A program made the translations under genes and the position numbers. A stretch of 64,000 nt of DNA from Aptenodytes patagonicus (lineage: Eukaryota > Chordata > Aves > Sphenisciformes > Spheniscidae). The DNA lies in contig NC_134962.1 of the NCBI RefSeq assembly GCF_965638725.1, positions 503,501 through 567,500 on the forward strand, given 5' to 3'. This document shows, one piece after another, positions 1 through 11,867 of the stretch. The notes below the pieces were generated by a model. It did no database searches, was not told the DNA's origin, and worked only from the letters and a program-made list of their open reading frames with translations. Numbering within the stretch: position 1 is the first letter of the stretch; each line of letters opens with the position of its first letter.

Positions 1-82
1 TTTGCCCCCTCCTGCCCACAGGCAGCACCGCTGGCCAGGCAGAGGATGCTCGCAGCCTGGTGGCACGGGCACCCAGGCTCAC

Positions 83-2661
<2,579 letters not shown>

Positions 2662-2933
2662 CTGCGGGGGGCGGGAGGGGAGGTCGGGGCGCCGCTCGCC
2701 GGGAACGGCGGCGGCCCCAGCAGCGCCCCGCGACTGCCCCGCACCCGACCCGGCCACCCCGGGCCCGGGCCTGGCCCCGGCCGCCCCGCCGGCTCCCCCC
2801 GGCCCGATCTCCCCCGCCGGCCCCGGCCCCGCTCCGGTCCCGTCCCGTCGCGCTGACCCCGGCCGCTCCCGGCGCGGCTCCCGCAGGCGGCGATCCCGGC
2901 GGGCACATGACACCCGCCCATATGACCTCCGGC

Positions 2934-2970
2934 GCTCACGTGAGCGGGGCGGGGCCTCGCGACGGCCAAT
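2934..2970 (-). promoter_or_regulatory. CTSA promoter: palindromic CACGTG E-box plus CCAAT box
   Basis: A 12-base palindrome GCTCACGTGAGC lies at 2934-2945, followed by a CCAAT box at 2966-2970. The E-box resembles the CLEAR element through which TFEB/MITF factors drive lysosomal genes. It sits about 270 bp before the CTSA start codon. The binding role is inferred from the motif alone. Confidence 0.55.
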
Positions 2971-3234
2971 CAGCGCCCCGGGGGCGGCCGGCCCCTGCCC
3001 CCGTCCCGCGCGCGCACGTGGGAGCGGCTCCGGCCCCGGGACCCCCGGGGGGGGCCGCAGCCGGGGGGTCTCCGCTCCCGGCGCCACGCGGGAGCCCCCA
3101 CGGTGCCCGCGGCGCGGGGAGCCCCGGCACCGGAGGGAGCGGGGAGCCGGGCCCGGCGGGAGCCCTCGGCCCCTCTGCGGGCACGACGGCGGCAGCCGGC
3201 GGCGGGGGTGCGGCGCCCGGTGGGCGCCGCCGGG

Positions 3235-3440
3235 CGCTGCCGGGCACAGGTGGGCGCTGCCGGGCACGGCCGGGCACCGCCGGGTACGGATGGGCATCAC
3301 CGGGTACCGCCGGGCACGGCCGGGTACTGCCGGGCACAGGTGGGCGCTGCCGGGCACGGCCGGCTGCCACCGGGCACGGCCGGGCACAGACGGGCATCAC
3401 CGGGTACCGCCGGGCACTGCCGGGCAGCGCCGGGCAGGCA
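3235..3440. repeat. GC-rich minisatellite, about 10 bp unit
   Basis: Imperfect tandem copies of a roughly 10-base unit (GCCGGGCACN with variants GGGTACN and GGGCATCA) fill the space between the CTSA and NEURL2 promoters. Higher-order copies of about 50-100 bp are also visible. All frames stay open through it, so the long Pro/Arg/Gly-rich frames here are not genes. Confidence 0.85.
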
Positions 3441-3611
3441 CCGCGTGGGGTGCCTGCGGGCCCGGAGAGCCCCGGTGGGGCCCGGCTGCGTCCCAGCAGA
3501 CGCGGGGTCCCCTCCCGCCCTTCCCCGCGGCACTAGGACCCCTCCGAGCCACCCCCGCTGTCCCTGCCCGGAGGAGCCGTCACCGCCTCGCAGCAGCTGT
3601 GACGGGGACAG

Positions 3612-3621
3612 TTAAAAATAG
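3612..3621 (+). promoter_or_regulatory. MEF2-like site just before the NEURL2 start
   Basis: TTAAAAATAG fits the MEF2 consensus YTAWWWWTAR and ends 11 bases before the ATG at 3633. NEURL2 (Ozz) is muscle-expressed in mammals, so a MEF2 site is plausible. It is the only A/T-rich block in an otherwise G+C-dominated stretch. It could instead be a TATA-like element for a transcript with almost no leader. Confidence 0.5.
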
Positions 3622-3632
3622 CAGTGGCGGCG

Positions 3633-6600
3633 ATGGCTGCCCGGTGCCGCCTCGCCGCACGCTTCCACCGCGTCCACGGCGCCAACGTCCGCCTGGACGC
3701 CTCGCGCACGCGGGCCACCCGGGTGGAGAGCTTCGCCAACGGGCTCTGCTTCAGCCAGGAGCCGCTGGCGCCCGGGCAGATCTTCCTGGTGGAGATCGAG
3801 GAGAAGGAGCTGGGCTGGTGCGGGCACCTGCGCGTGGGGCTGACAGCCCACGACCCCCAGAGCCTGGAGGTGGTGCCCGAGTACTCGCTCCCGGACCTGG
3901 TCAACATGGGGGACACCTGGGTGTTCGCCATCACCCGGAGCCACAACCGTGTCGCGGTGGACGGGGAGGAGGCGCCGGCGCGGGCGCGGGGCCCCCACTG
4001 GGAGCCCTTCCTGCTGATCGAGCAGGTGAGGATCCCCCGTGACACGCTGGTGGGGCGCAGCAGGCCCGGGCGCTACAGCCACATCCTGGATGACCTGTAC
4101 AAGATGAACGTACTGCCCGCGACCGCCCGGCGCAGCCGGATCGGCGTGCTGTACGCCCCGCAGCCCGACGGCACCGCCGACATGCACATCATCATCAACG
4201 GGGAGGACATGGGGCCGAGCGCCAGGCACCTGCCCACCGCCCGCCCGCTCTACGCCGTGGTCGACGTCTTCGCCTCCACCAAGAGCGTCCGGGTCATCCC
4301 GGTGGAATATGGCTGTAGGTACCTGCCCCCTCCCTGGGGCATGTCCTGCAAGGGCCAGGAGCCGGGGCGCGAGGGGGCTCCGGTGGGGTCACCCCATAGT
4401 CCCCAACAGTCGGAGCGTCAGAGCGTGCCACGGGGCAGAGGGACGCGGGGTAGAGGGCACAGGAGAGCCCCCGGCCCCTGCGGAGCACGGGCGAGACCCC
4501 ACACTGCCACTGACAGGTGGTGTCTCCCAAAAGCTCCGCCACGCGGGGCTGCGCCCGGGCTGGGGGAGAGCTCGCACCAGCTCCCAGCAGTGGCGGTTGG
4601 GGCAGAGCCCAGCCTGGTTGCCCTTCCCGAGCGGAGCGATGGGGGCGGGTGTTCTGGGCTGCCCCGGACCGGGGGCTGCGGCACCGCGGAGCTGTGCCCC
4701 CGCAGTGCCACGCTCATCCCCAGCCAGACGGATGGGGATCCCATCCCCCCGACCGGAGCCCAGTGCCGGTGCTCACGGAGCTGCTTCTTGGGGGCTGGCG
4801 AGCCCTCACCGTGCCCAGCCTCGCCCCACGGGCACGCAGCAGCCCGGAGCCAAGCAACGTCCTGCCTTGGCATCAAAACATCCGGCTGTGCCCCGCTGCC
4901 CACCTCGGCACGTACGCCGCGCCCCCGCGCCTGCCGCGTGCCCCGGCTGCGGGGTGCCCTGGGCAGGCGCTCCGTGATGCCATCGGAGGTTGGGCAATAT
5001 CCGGCATCCCTCAGCCGGCTGGGGAGGGGCCAGGAAGGCTGGCGCTGGTCGCTGGCTCTTGCGTGGAGTCAGGCTAATAAGTGCTAATTAGCACCATACT
5101 GGAAAAATCAGCAGATGCCGAGGATCAGGTGAGAGGAGAGCCAGGAGGAGAGCTAGCGCCTGGGTGACGGTGGCTAGCCGTGAGCTGTCATGCTGCCGTG
5201 CCACCTTTGCTTTACATCAGCAGGATAATTCGCTGTCTGCACCCTGGGTGCAAGGCCGCAGACAGAAACAAGCCCAGACCTGACGGCCGAGGGGCCGGCT
5301 GCCCCCGACCGCCGGGAGCCACCGCTTCTCTCGTTGGCACAAAGTTCAGCCGCTTCTGTCTCAAGGCTGAAATCCAGGATTCTCCCTGCCAGCTGCTGCG
5401 AGCCGGGTTATCCAAACAGGGAGGTTAAATGTGCCCGGCCACCCAGGCCCCCCTGCCCCGGGAGTGTGCTGAGGGCGACCGGCCGGAGCACGCTGCAGGA
5501 GGCCGCTGAGCCGCCTCAGAGGGCCCGTCCCCGGCCGCTCGGGAGGGACTGGCGCTGGTAGCACGTACCTCTGGGAGAGCTGCCCCCTTCCCACCGCACC
5601 GCAGGCCGTGGGTCCCCGCGAGCACCGGGGCTGGCGCAGGCACTGCTGCAGAGGTGCAATCTAGCTTCCCGCCCTCAACAAAGATCTCAGTAGCTCCGGT
5701 TTCTGCAACACTTCCGTAGGGTTTAAAAATCGGTCTCAGTGCAGTTCTATTCCTGGCCGGGGTCCGGCTGGTGAAGTGAAAACCAGAAGTGAGCAGCTGA
5801 GCCGCCGGCAACATGCGATGCGGCATGGGGGGGCAGGGAGCAGGAGAGGCAAAGGGCATCTGCCACTAGTCACCCAGCACTCAGCATTACGCAGCCCTGC
5901 GCCGCCGAGGTGAAGATAAGCACTCCAGCCATCCGAAAACAGCCCCAAGGTCGGGAGCCGGCTGGGCACAGCGCGGTTGTGCTTGGCAGAGCTCTGCTCT
6001 GCCCGGTGCCGGCACGAGCCCCCGGAGGCACCGGCCCCGCAGCCAGAGAGGTGCTCAGCTACGTGCAGGCGAAATGGCCAGGTCCCACCCGTGGCTCCGC
6101 TCCGGCCGAGCACGATGCCCTGGGGTGCTCTCCTCCGGTTCGGCTCTTGGAGGCAGCGGATGAACCAAGGCCCACGGGCTGCGCCTGAGTCAGCTCTTGT
6201 TTAAAATCTGAGGAAAGCACTGGCCGCAGCTAATTGCACCCACGCCGCTGAGCCACCAAGGGCTCCTGAAAGAGGAATCCCACAGGGGCGCGTGTCACAG
6301 GAGCAGGAACCGGGCAGAGCCCGCGCAGGTGGCCACGGGAACGGCTCAGAAGATGGTTGTCTCAAAGGCATCGCCGGAGCTGTCTCTGCAGGCAGCACAG
6401 CCCCGGCCTGCGGGCGCCCACCCGGCAGCCTGGCGCCGGCGCCAGTGGAAGCGGACCAGCGGAGCAGGTTGGAAGGAAAGCACAGTGTGGGCGTGTGAGA
6501 CCCCAGGGAGCCGCTCGACAGCCCCCAGGGAAAACAAATGCAGACCAGCCATGGTAACGCACGGCTCGGGCATATAACTGTCCCCCAACCTTCCTCCCGG

Positions 6601-6973
6601 TAACGGGAAGAGCTTCACAGCCCAGGGCCCTCAGGCTCCTGTCCCAGCCGGAGTACCTTGGCGCCGGCTCTCCCGCACAGCTGGCTCGAGCCCAGGGCAG
6701 GACGATGCCTGCTTCTGCCGCAGAGCAAGCTCACCCACCGCTGCCCTAAAACACAGTGCCTCCGGGGAGCCTCGGGGCCCATCTCCTCCGCACCCCTCTG
6801 CTCTCGGCCTTGCCGGTGACTCGGCCAACTCAGCTGCTTCTTTCTGTTCTCTTCCAGTCCCCTCCCTGCAGACCCTCTGCCGGCTGGTCATCCAGAAGCA
6901 CATCGTCCACCGCCTGGCCATCGATGGCCTGGACCTGCCCCCGCCGCTGAAGAGCTTCTGCAAACACGAGTGA
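3633..6973 (+). CDS. NEURL2: Neuralized-like protein 2 (Ozz E3 ligase subunit)
   Basis: Two exons, 3633-4314 and 6858-6973, join in frame (split codon after EYG) to a protein of 265 residues; human NEURL2 has 285. A neuralized homology repeat runs from RFHRVHGANV near the N-terminus to about residue 225, with strong blocks such as VEIEEKELGWCGHLR and GTADMHIIINGEDMGPSA. The last exon encodes a short SOCS-box-like tail (LCRLVIQKHIVHRLAIDG). In mammals Ozz recruits Elongin B/C and Cullin-5 and targets muscle proteins such as beta-catenin and embryonic myosin. The ATG at 3633 is chosen over a GTG nine bases upstream. The 2.5 kb intron holds nothing I recognise. A MEF2-like site precedes the start. 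Confidence 0.95.
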
Positions 6974-7264
6974 GGCGTTGAGGGCGCTGCCCCGGGCCAT
7001 CCCCCGCGCCAACAGTCCCCCCAGCGACGGCCGGCAGGCTGCCCGGGCAGTATCTGTGCCCCCCGCTGCCCCCTCCACCTCCCGGGGCCCACCGGCACGC
7101 AGCCCCCCTTGCCCCCAGGGCGCCTGTGCGCAGGGCACGTGCTGCCAAAGGGCCAACGCAAGAGCCCGGGCAGCGCGGCAGAGCATCGGAGGGACTTTCC
7201 TCCGTGCAGACAGGTGCGGCAGGGCTGGCGCGGGGGCAGGAGGGTGGCACAGGGCAGAGCGAGC

Positions 7265-7270
7265 AATAAA
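7265..7270 (+). terminator. NEURL2 poly(A) signal
   Basis: AATAAA about 290 bases after the NEURL2 stop codon, in a GC-rich background where the hexamer is rare. Confidence 0.7.
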
Positions 7271-8040
7271 GCGCTTCCAGCCAGAAAGCGAGCGTGCTGT
7301 GGGGAGTGCTGGCGCATGCAGCAACGCAGGGGGAGTGGCGATTGCTGCCGGACCCGCGCCAGGCCCGCTGCTGTCGGGGCCGTGCTGACAGCTGGCACTG
7401 CCCGCAGCAGGAGGCCCCGTGCACCAGGATGCCGGTGGAGCCGGCACCGAAGGACCCGCAGAGCCCCTGCAGCCAGGAGACCCAGCCCCGCCAGTGGGAT
7501 CCCCATGGGATGAGGCCTTGGCGTGTGCCCAGCACCAGACCAGTTCTCGATGGGGCAAGGCCAGCGCTGGGCAGCTCTGGGGGCTCCCATCTGGGGGAGG
7601 AAGCTGCGGCTTTGGGTATTTTAGTCCCCAGCCAAGGGGACCTTCTTCCCCTTCCACGTCAGGGCATTTCGTGTGGCTGTAGGGGGTGCTTCAGGGGAGC
7701 TGCCTTCCAGTAAGGTGGGAAGAGTTCTGTCAAAGGAGGGCTCGGGGGGCTGGCACCCTCCCGCGCTTCAGCAGCCACTCGTGGGAGCGGTTCACCCTCC
7801 AGCGAGGAACAAAGCTGGGCCCGTGAGCCTGCGAGCACGGCCCTCAACGCTGCTGGGCTCGGGACCTGCCCGTGGCCCGGGAACGAAGCTAGGATTGCCC
7901 TAGGATCAGAGCAAGGGTCAGGCCGAGTGGAGCGTGGGAGGGCACGGCCCAACGCTCAGGCAGAGGGTAAATTACAGCTGGGCACTTGTCCCAGCCGGGC
8001 AGTTTCGCTCTTGGGAAAGATGTTTACCCCGAGAGCGGGG

Positions 8041-8664
8041 ATGAGTTATTTCCTGTGCTCCCAGCAGGGAGGTGGACGGGGCGGATGCTGGAGGGAAACC
8101 CGCAGTGCCCAGGGAGCCGCGCTGGCAGCAGCCGTTGCTCAAGCACGTGTCTGTGGCCATGGAGCTGGTCACAGCGACCCGGCGCAGGGTCCAGCTACCC
8201 CGCCTCGCCAGCTGGGGAGGGGAGCCCAGCGCTCCCCAGCTCCGGGAGCCGGCACTGGGCCCTCCTCCAGACACCTCATCCTCCGGCTGGTGGGGATGGC
8301 AGCTGGCGTTCCCGCAGTGCCTGTGCCGGGCTGGGAGGGGAGGCAGGGTCGGAGCTGCACAGAGCAAGAGGCAGAGGAAAGAGCCCTCCGAAAATCAGAG
8401 GGGTGCCCACACACGCCAGGAAGAGAGATGGCAAGGGGGCCAGCAGGCAGGGCCTTCCAGGCCTCTCGAACAGCACGGCTGAGGGGTGAAATGAGCAGCT
8501 CCAAGTTTACAGAAAGGTGTTTTAGGAAACACTACACTATATTTAGTCGGAGAGATTCGATAGTATCAGATAATGTTACAAAACCCTCGATCGAGAGGAA
8601 ATCCCCAACCACGCAGCAGTCCTACTCCTGCGACGGGCCAACTCTACCAAAACCAAAGCATTAA
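8041..8664 (+). CDS. SPATA25: Candidate SPATA25 ortholog or remnant
   Basis: An open frame starting ATG-AGT-TAT-TTC reads MSYFLCSQQGG and ends with TAA at 8664, giving 207 residues if unspliced. Human SPATA25, as I recall it, also begins MSYF, has about 227 residues, and contains a hydrophobic block ending AGIPTVPVPG; here LILRLVGMAAGVPAVPVPG occurs in the same frame. Strand and position (between NEURL2 and ZSWIM1) are those of mammalian SPATA25. Against it: the middle is much shorter, the human tail is not recognisable, and the last 50 residues come from an A/T-rich stretch unlike coding sequence around it. It may be a diverged gene with an unseen splice, or a decaying one. Confidence 0.4.
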   Translation: MSYFLCSQQGGGRGGCWRETRSAQGAALAAAVAQARVCGHGAGHSDPAQGPATPPRQLGRGAQRSPAPGAGTGPSSRHLILRLVGMAAGVPAVPVPGWEGRQGRSCTEQEAEERALRKSEGCPHTPGREMARGPAGRAFQASRTARLRGEMSSSKFTERCFRKHYTIFSRRDSIVSDNVTKPSIERKSPTTQQSYSCDGPTLPKPKH

Positions 8665-9335
8665 TGAAGGAAGCGCTGATCGGGTAAAACGCCGACGGTG
8701 ACTGAACCACAGCAATGAGTGAGGTCTCCCGACGCCCCCCCGTGCCACGTCCCGCAGGACGCAGCCTGCCGCGTCCCAGCACGATGGGCTTTGGAGCTGC
8801 TGGTGTTGGAGTTGCTCTTGCTGGCGAGGGGGGGACAGGGAGCTCACCCAGCCCAAGAGCAACGCCCAAGGGCTGGAGCTTGTTTGCTCTTCTTGGTATT
8901 TTTTCCTCCCCCACCCCATCTCATGCGTTTAAAGCCTTTGCTCTCCACCTCACCGCAGCTTTGTTTGCACTGCTGTGACCCCCAGCATCCCTCCCACCTC
9001 CCCCAGCACACGAGCTGTTGACGAGGGAGGGCGGGTTCCCCTTTCTGAGGAATTGAGAGCAGCTGCCGTAACCAAACAACTCCTCTGCTCCAGACCGCGG
9101 GCTGCGCGGCCGGCAGCGGAGATTGCCACCCTCCGGATCTGCTGCCTCCTAACAAGCAGGCTCGCTCCATTAACTGGAGGGCACCGCAACGAGGCAAGAC
9201 CACCAAGAAGCGCCCTTCAAAGCCCTGCCTGATCTCATGAGCCGAGCGAGCCCCACCGTCCCCTCCTGCCAGCAGGGAGGGGCGGCCGCAGCTGGCGCAG
9301 AGACAAGACGCAGCTCCTGAGCGATACAAGGCCGA

Positions 9336-9341
9336 TTTATT
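9336..9341 (-). terminator. ZSWIM1 poly(A) signal
   Basis: AATAAA on the minus strand (TTTATT on plus), about 420 bases past the ZSWIM1 stop codon. Nothing else between 8665 and 9330 looks coding. Confidence 0.7.
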
Positions 9342-9758
9342 GGCTTTGTTGCACAACACATCGCAGCAGGATGCTGGAAAGACCTGCAGGCACTGGCCAC
9401 AGATCAAGTAATTTTGTCACATGTTATTATACCATCATCTCCCACGCCGCACCACCCATGGCTGGCTCCCAGCCACATCTCCTGTTAGCCAGGTCAGCGG
9501 CTGGTTACCCATTCCAGCGCGGTCTGGAGTTCCCAATCCAGTTCCTCAGCTGCCCCGTGCAAGAGGCGATGCTTGCTCGGCAGATAAAGGACCCAAACTG
9601 CCCCTTCCATGCCGAGCCCCGAGGGAGTGACAGGCTGAGGGGAGTAAAGGGGGAAGCTGGGACACCGGTGGAGTGATGAACAGGCCTCCTGCACATCTGC
9701 TGCCCTGCTGCTCCCGAGGACCCGCACACGGAGCGGCCAGCTCGGCTCCCACTCGGCG

Positions 9759-11468
9759 CTACAGCTTCACCTCGACGTAGGGCCCGATCCAGCTGTCAGC
9801 CAGCTCCCGGAGGGTCCTGTACCTGCACTCAAACTCCTCCCTGCTGCAGTGGGTGAGAAGCCGGCTGATCTCCGCCGTGAGGAAGGACACCACCAGGGAT
9901 TTATCCAAGGACTTGTTCCAGGAGCTCTTCAGGACCTCCAAGAGGCCATCAGCACTGTCTCGCCCGGCCTGATGGGCATCGCGTCCCTTCTGCCGCTGTC
10001 TGCTGAGCATCTCTGGCTGCAAGGTCTTCCTGTCCGAATTCAGCACGGCCAAGATGTGCCGGCAGGGCAGCTGGAAGACCTGGTTGAAGTGGCAAGTGCA
10101 GCTGCTCAGGCCTTTCAGGTCCACCCTGTGGGCATCCTCCAGGACCTGTATGCTGAGAGCGTCCTCCCCGGCGCCTATCAGCTGCACGGACTTCTGAACC
10201 ACCGCAAACTCGCTCAGGCACAGCCTGGCAGCAGGCTCCGCGCAAATATCCCTCAAAGACTGCTTGATGAGCTCTTCAGTCCTTCGGTTAATTTCCTCCT
10301 CGCTGTCACCCTCCGGGTTTTCCGTGGCCTCCAGTTTGGCCACAGGAGATGAAGGATCTAATGAGGACTGAGGGCTCGCGGGCTCGTTCCGGAGGAGGAG
10401 GAGAGCCTGGGGGATTTCAGGCTGACGCTGAAGAGCCGTGGGGAGCCGAGGAGCTGCCGGTGGACTCTGGAGAACAATCACGGGGCTCTTAGCAGCTGTG
10501 AGAGAGGCTGCCACCGGCTGCTGCTGCTGAGCTGCTGCCGTGGTGGGGCAGGCCTGGACAGAGCTCTGAGATGGCTTCCCCTGGCATGCCAGAGGGGCGA
10601 GAGGCAGACCCAAGGCAGGCAGGCTTTGGGGAGCTGCCTGAGCAGCACGGTGATCAGGACGGGTAGTGGAGCACGTCGCGGTATCAGGAGTGCTCTTAGA
10701 AACACACTTTTGGTAGTGCTGGGCTAAGGAGGTGATGCAGCTCTCCAGAGAGAGCCCAGTGCTGAAAACCTGGCTTAACCCCTGGGTGACCACCTCCAGG
10801 TCCCTAAAGTAGTTACTGCTGTCCCCCCACGTCCTCTCCCTGTGCACGGCCCAGATCTCATCATCAAGCAGCCAGTGAATATGGAGCTGAGGCAGCAAGT
10901 CCGGTGTCACGAGGTCCCCCAGGAGGGCGTGCATCTTCCTGCGGCTGCTCTCGGTGGCTGCGCACATGGTGTCGCTCAGGGCGGCCAGGATCAGGCGCTC
11001 GGCGCGGCCCTCCAAGGCCAGCCGCTGGATCTGCTGCTGCAGGCGCTTGCAGAGGTGGAAGACGGAGAGGTGCACCTCTGCTGCGGGAAAGGCCTGGGCG
11101 AGCGCCGGCGGCTGGGGGAGGCCGGGGCCCACCAGGAGGAGCCGGGTCTCGGCCCAGGCGGGGTTGAAGGCCCTGAATGCCCCGTACATGCGGGACAGGC
11201 TTCCCGCCGACTCGTCCCGCGGGACGGCGAGATGCACCACCCTGGCCATGCCGCCCCGCAGCGCTGGGGCCGGCCCGGCCACCAGGAACACGTAGAGCGC
11301 CCGGCCCGCCGGCCCGCCCGCCCGGTGCACCAGCAGCGCCCGGGGGAAGCGGGCGAAGACACCGCCCATGGCGGCGCTCTGGAAGCTGACGGAGGCCATG
11401 CCGCCGCCCGCGCCCAGCTCGTAGGCCACCAGGGAGCCGCGGCCCGGGCCCGGCGGGGCCCGCGCCAT
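9759..11468 (-). CDS. ZSWIM1: Zinc finger SWIM domain protein 1
   Basis: A single uninterrupted exon of 569 residues (human ZSWIM1 has about 485). The SWIM zinc motif reads CTCHFNQVFQLPCRHILAVL, the expected CxC...CxH pattern. The N-terminal 250 residues (FNPAWAETRLLLVGPGL, HLSVFHLCKRLQQQI) match the transposase-like core shared with ZSWIM3. A low-complexity Ser/Ala/Pro/Gln linker of roughly 120 residues, much of it before the SWIM motif, explains the greater length. The start is the first ATG (11468), in a CpG-rich promoter with CCAAT, CRE and a 19-bp repeat. It lies 399 bp downstream of ZSWIM3 in the same orientation. Molecular role is not established; family members are thought to act in protein or DNA binding. 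Confidence 0.93.
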   Translation of the reverse strand: MARAPPGPGRGSLVAYELGAGGGMASVSFQSAAMGGVFARFPRALLVHRAGGPAGRALYVFLVAGPAPALRGGMARVVHLAVPRDESAGSLSRMYGAFRAFNPAWAETRLLLVGPGLPQPPALAQAFPAAEVHLSVFHLCKRLQQQIQRLALEGRAERLILAALSDTMCAATESSRRKMHALLGDLVTPDLLPQLHIHWLLDDEIWAVHRERTWGDSSNYFRDLEVVTQGLSQVFSTGLSLESCITSLAQHYQKCVSKSTPDTATCSTTRPDHRAAQAAPQSLPALGLPLAPLACQGKPSQSSVQACPTTAAAQQQQPVAASLTAAKSPVIVLQSPPAAPRLPTALQRQPEIPQALLLLRNEPASPQSSLDPSSPVAKLEATENPEGDSEEEINRRTEELIKQSLRDICAEPAARLCLSEFAVVQKSVQLIGAGEDALSIQVLEDAHRVDLKGLSSCTCHFNQVFQLPCRHILAVLNSDRKTLQPEMLSRQRQKGRDAHQAGRDSADGLLEVLKSSWNKSLDKSLVVSFLTAEISRLLTHCSREEFECRYRTLRELADSWIGPYVEVKL

Positions 11469-11626
11469 CGCCGGCCCTGCCAGTGTCGGAACGGGCGCGC
11501 TCGGCGGCGGGACGCTCCCGCCCCGCGGCCGCCGCTACCGGGGGAACAATATCCCGGTATGCCCCGCGCCACCGCCTCCTCAGGGGAGTGCGCCTCGGCA
11601 CGCCCCGCTCCCTTCCGGGGACGCCA

Positions 11627-11656
11627 CCAATCACCGTCGGGCGCGCCGTGACGTCA
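11627..11656 (-). promoter_or_regulatory. ZSWIM1 promoter: CCAAT box and CRE
   Basis: CCAAT at 11627-11631 and a perfect palindromic CRE, TGACGTCA, at 11649-11656, 160-190 bp before the ZSWIM1 ATG. The pair fits a constitutive CpG promoter lying between ZSWIM3 and ZSWIM1. Confidence 0.6.
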
Positions 11657-11697
11657 GGCAGCGCTCGGGGCCCTCTGCCGGCTGGGGGCGGGCACGG

Positions 11698-11754
11698 CCC
11701 CGCCGCCCGCCCGGGGCCCCGCCGCCCGCCCGGGGCCCCGCCGCCCGCCCGGGG
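11698..11754. repeat. 19-bp tandem repeat, three copies
   Basis: Three exact copies of a C/G-only 19-mer (CCCCGCCGCCCGCCCGGGG) just upstream of the ZSWIM1 promoter elements. Likely a recent slippage product; each copy could bind Sp1-like factors. Confidence 0.9.
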
Positions 11755-11867
11755 CCCCGCGGGACAGGCGGGCTCGGGCGCTGCCCGGAGCAGCCGCCGT
11801 ACGGCGCAGAGGGCCGGGGACCGCCGGGAGCTCCCCTCCGCCATCACACGTCTCCTCGGCGCCGCCG

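Noticed and set aside
3612-3621. TATA box for NEURL2
   Set aside because: Too close to the ATG to place a start site 25-30 bp downstream; MEF2 reading preferred.
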